Below are positions 5,336 through 5,481 of a stretch of DNA of 5,481 bases, in pieces. Positions within the stretch are counted from its first letter, which is position 1, and each line of letters starts with the position of its first letter. The notes under the pieces are model-generated. The model saw nothing but the letters and a program-made list of their open reading frames with translations, did no database searches and was not told the origin of the DNA. A program made the position numbers and the translations under genes. Origin of the DNA: Promethearchaeota archaeon (GTDB lineage: Archaea > Asgardarchaeota > Lokiarchaeia > Sigynarchaeales > SOKP01); contig JAHLWT010000271.1 in the NCBI GenBank assembly GCA_019057775.1, positions 1-5,481 on the forward strand, given 5' to 3'.

Positions 5336-5481
5336 TTAAAAATCATAAATTTTTAATTTTAGAGTTGGTAGTATTTTCCTTAAACTTTTTTCAGTTGTAT
5401 GAAATGTAATTTTTTTATTTAAAGATAAAGCAATAGCATAACAATCATTATAGGATAATTCTGCCCGATGCTGACATTTTA
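5336..5481 (-). CDS. PIN-domain protein (VapC-like), C-terminal part only
   Basis: A minus-strand frame enters from the right edge and ends at a TAA at 5338-5336, giving 47 C-terminal codons. The sequence 'ELSYNDCYAIALSLNKKI' followed by 'TFHTTEKSLRKI' is the end of a PIN nuclease domain. The Asp in 'YND' (residue 12 of the visible part) is the conserved third acidic metal ligand at the head of the 'DcyaiAlA' helix. 'HTTEKSL' stands where 'TTDxxL' is typical, with Glu for Asp. PIN proteins are Mg/Mn-dependent ribonucleases, often toxins of VapBC pairs; the antitoxin, if any, would lie outside the window. The domain ends nearly at the stop, as usual for short single-domain VapC proteins. Its stop is ten bases from the SDR remnant, as if the SDR's 5' half had been replaced by this gene or its neighbours. 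Partial, but the family is well supported. Confidence 0.75.
   Translation of the reverse strand, partial: KCQHRAELSYNDCYAIALSLNKKITFHTTEKSLRKILPTLKLKIYDF

Noticed and set aside
1..5481. CRISPR array, tRNA, rRNA, insertion-sequence ends or attachment sites
   Set aside because: No regularly spaced repeats, cloverleaf sequence, terminal inverted repeats with a transposase, or flanking duplications were seen on either strand.

Overview
The window is AT-rich (roughly one third G+C by eye) and most likely comes from an archaeon. Three things point there: an NAD kinase of the long archaeal/AcoX-like type, a HypB GTPase with the archaeal 'TEG..xIEKHP' version of its motif, and TATA-like elements in place of clear Shine-Dalgarno sites before most genes. 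A low-GC lineage such as the Asgard archaea would fit, but no marker here fixes the phylum.

Layout. At the left edge (1-307, minus strand) is the N-terminal part of a VOC/glyoxalase-fold protein. It diverges from five plus-strand genes across a short AT-rich promoter region. The five are an ATP-NAD kinase family protein (485-1588), a QueG-like 4Fe-4S protein with a C-terminal HEAT-like region (1710-2849), a 3-hydroxyacyl-CoA dehydrogenase family protein (2906-3748), a HypB-like GTPase (3809-4525) and a stand-alone left-handed beta-helix (hexapeptide) protein (4550-4975). Gaps shrink from 121 to 56, 60 and 24 nt. The last two genes are the most convincing operon pair, and a long imperfect hairpin after the NAD kinase may separate it from the rest.

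The right end (4976-5481) has no intact gene. On the minus strand it carries the C-terminal 47 codons of a PIN-domain protein (5336-5481, running off the window). Eleven bases below its stop codon lies a decayed short-chain dehydrogenase/reductase fragment (5045-5325) that still shows the catalytic serine region and the YxxxK motif. It has lost its N-terminal Rossmann half, is frameshifted and has an internal stop. Three small perfect inverted repeats lie in this decayed stretch.

Functionally the plus-strand genes are redox and cofactor proteins (NADP supply, Fe-S/corrinoid-type reductase, NAD-dependent acyl-CoA dehydrogenase, nickel-insertion GTPase). They do not form one pathway I recognise. 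The shared oddity is that three of them keep the family scaffold but depart from hallmark residues. The QueG-like protein lacks the catalytic Asp loop and has unusual Cys spacing. The HypB-like protein has Cys-Ala where the metal-binding Cys-His normally stands. The dehydrogenase has a rewritten loop after its catalytic His. I see no convincing new multi-gene system; these diverged paralogues and the SDR/PIN junction are the points worth following up.
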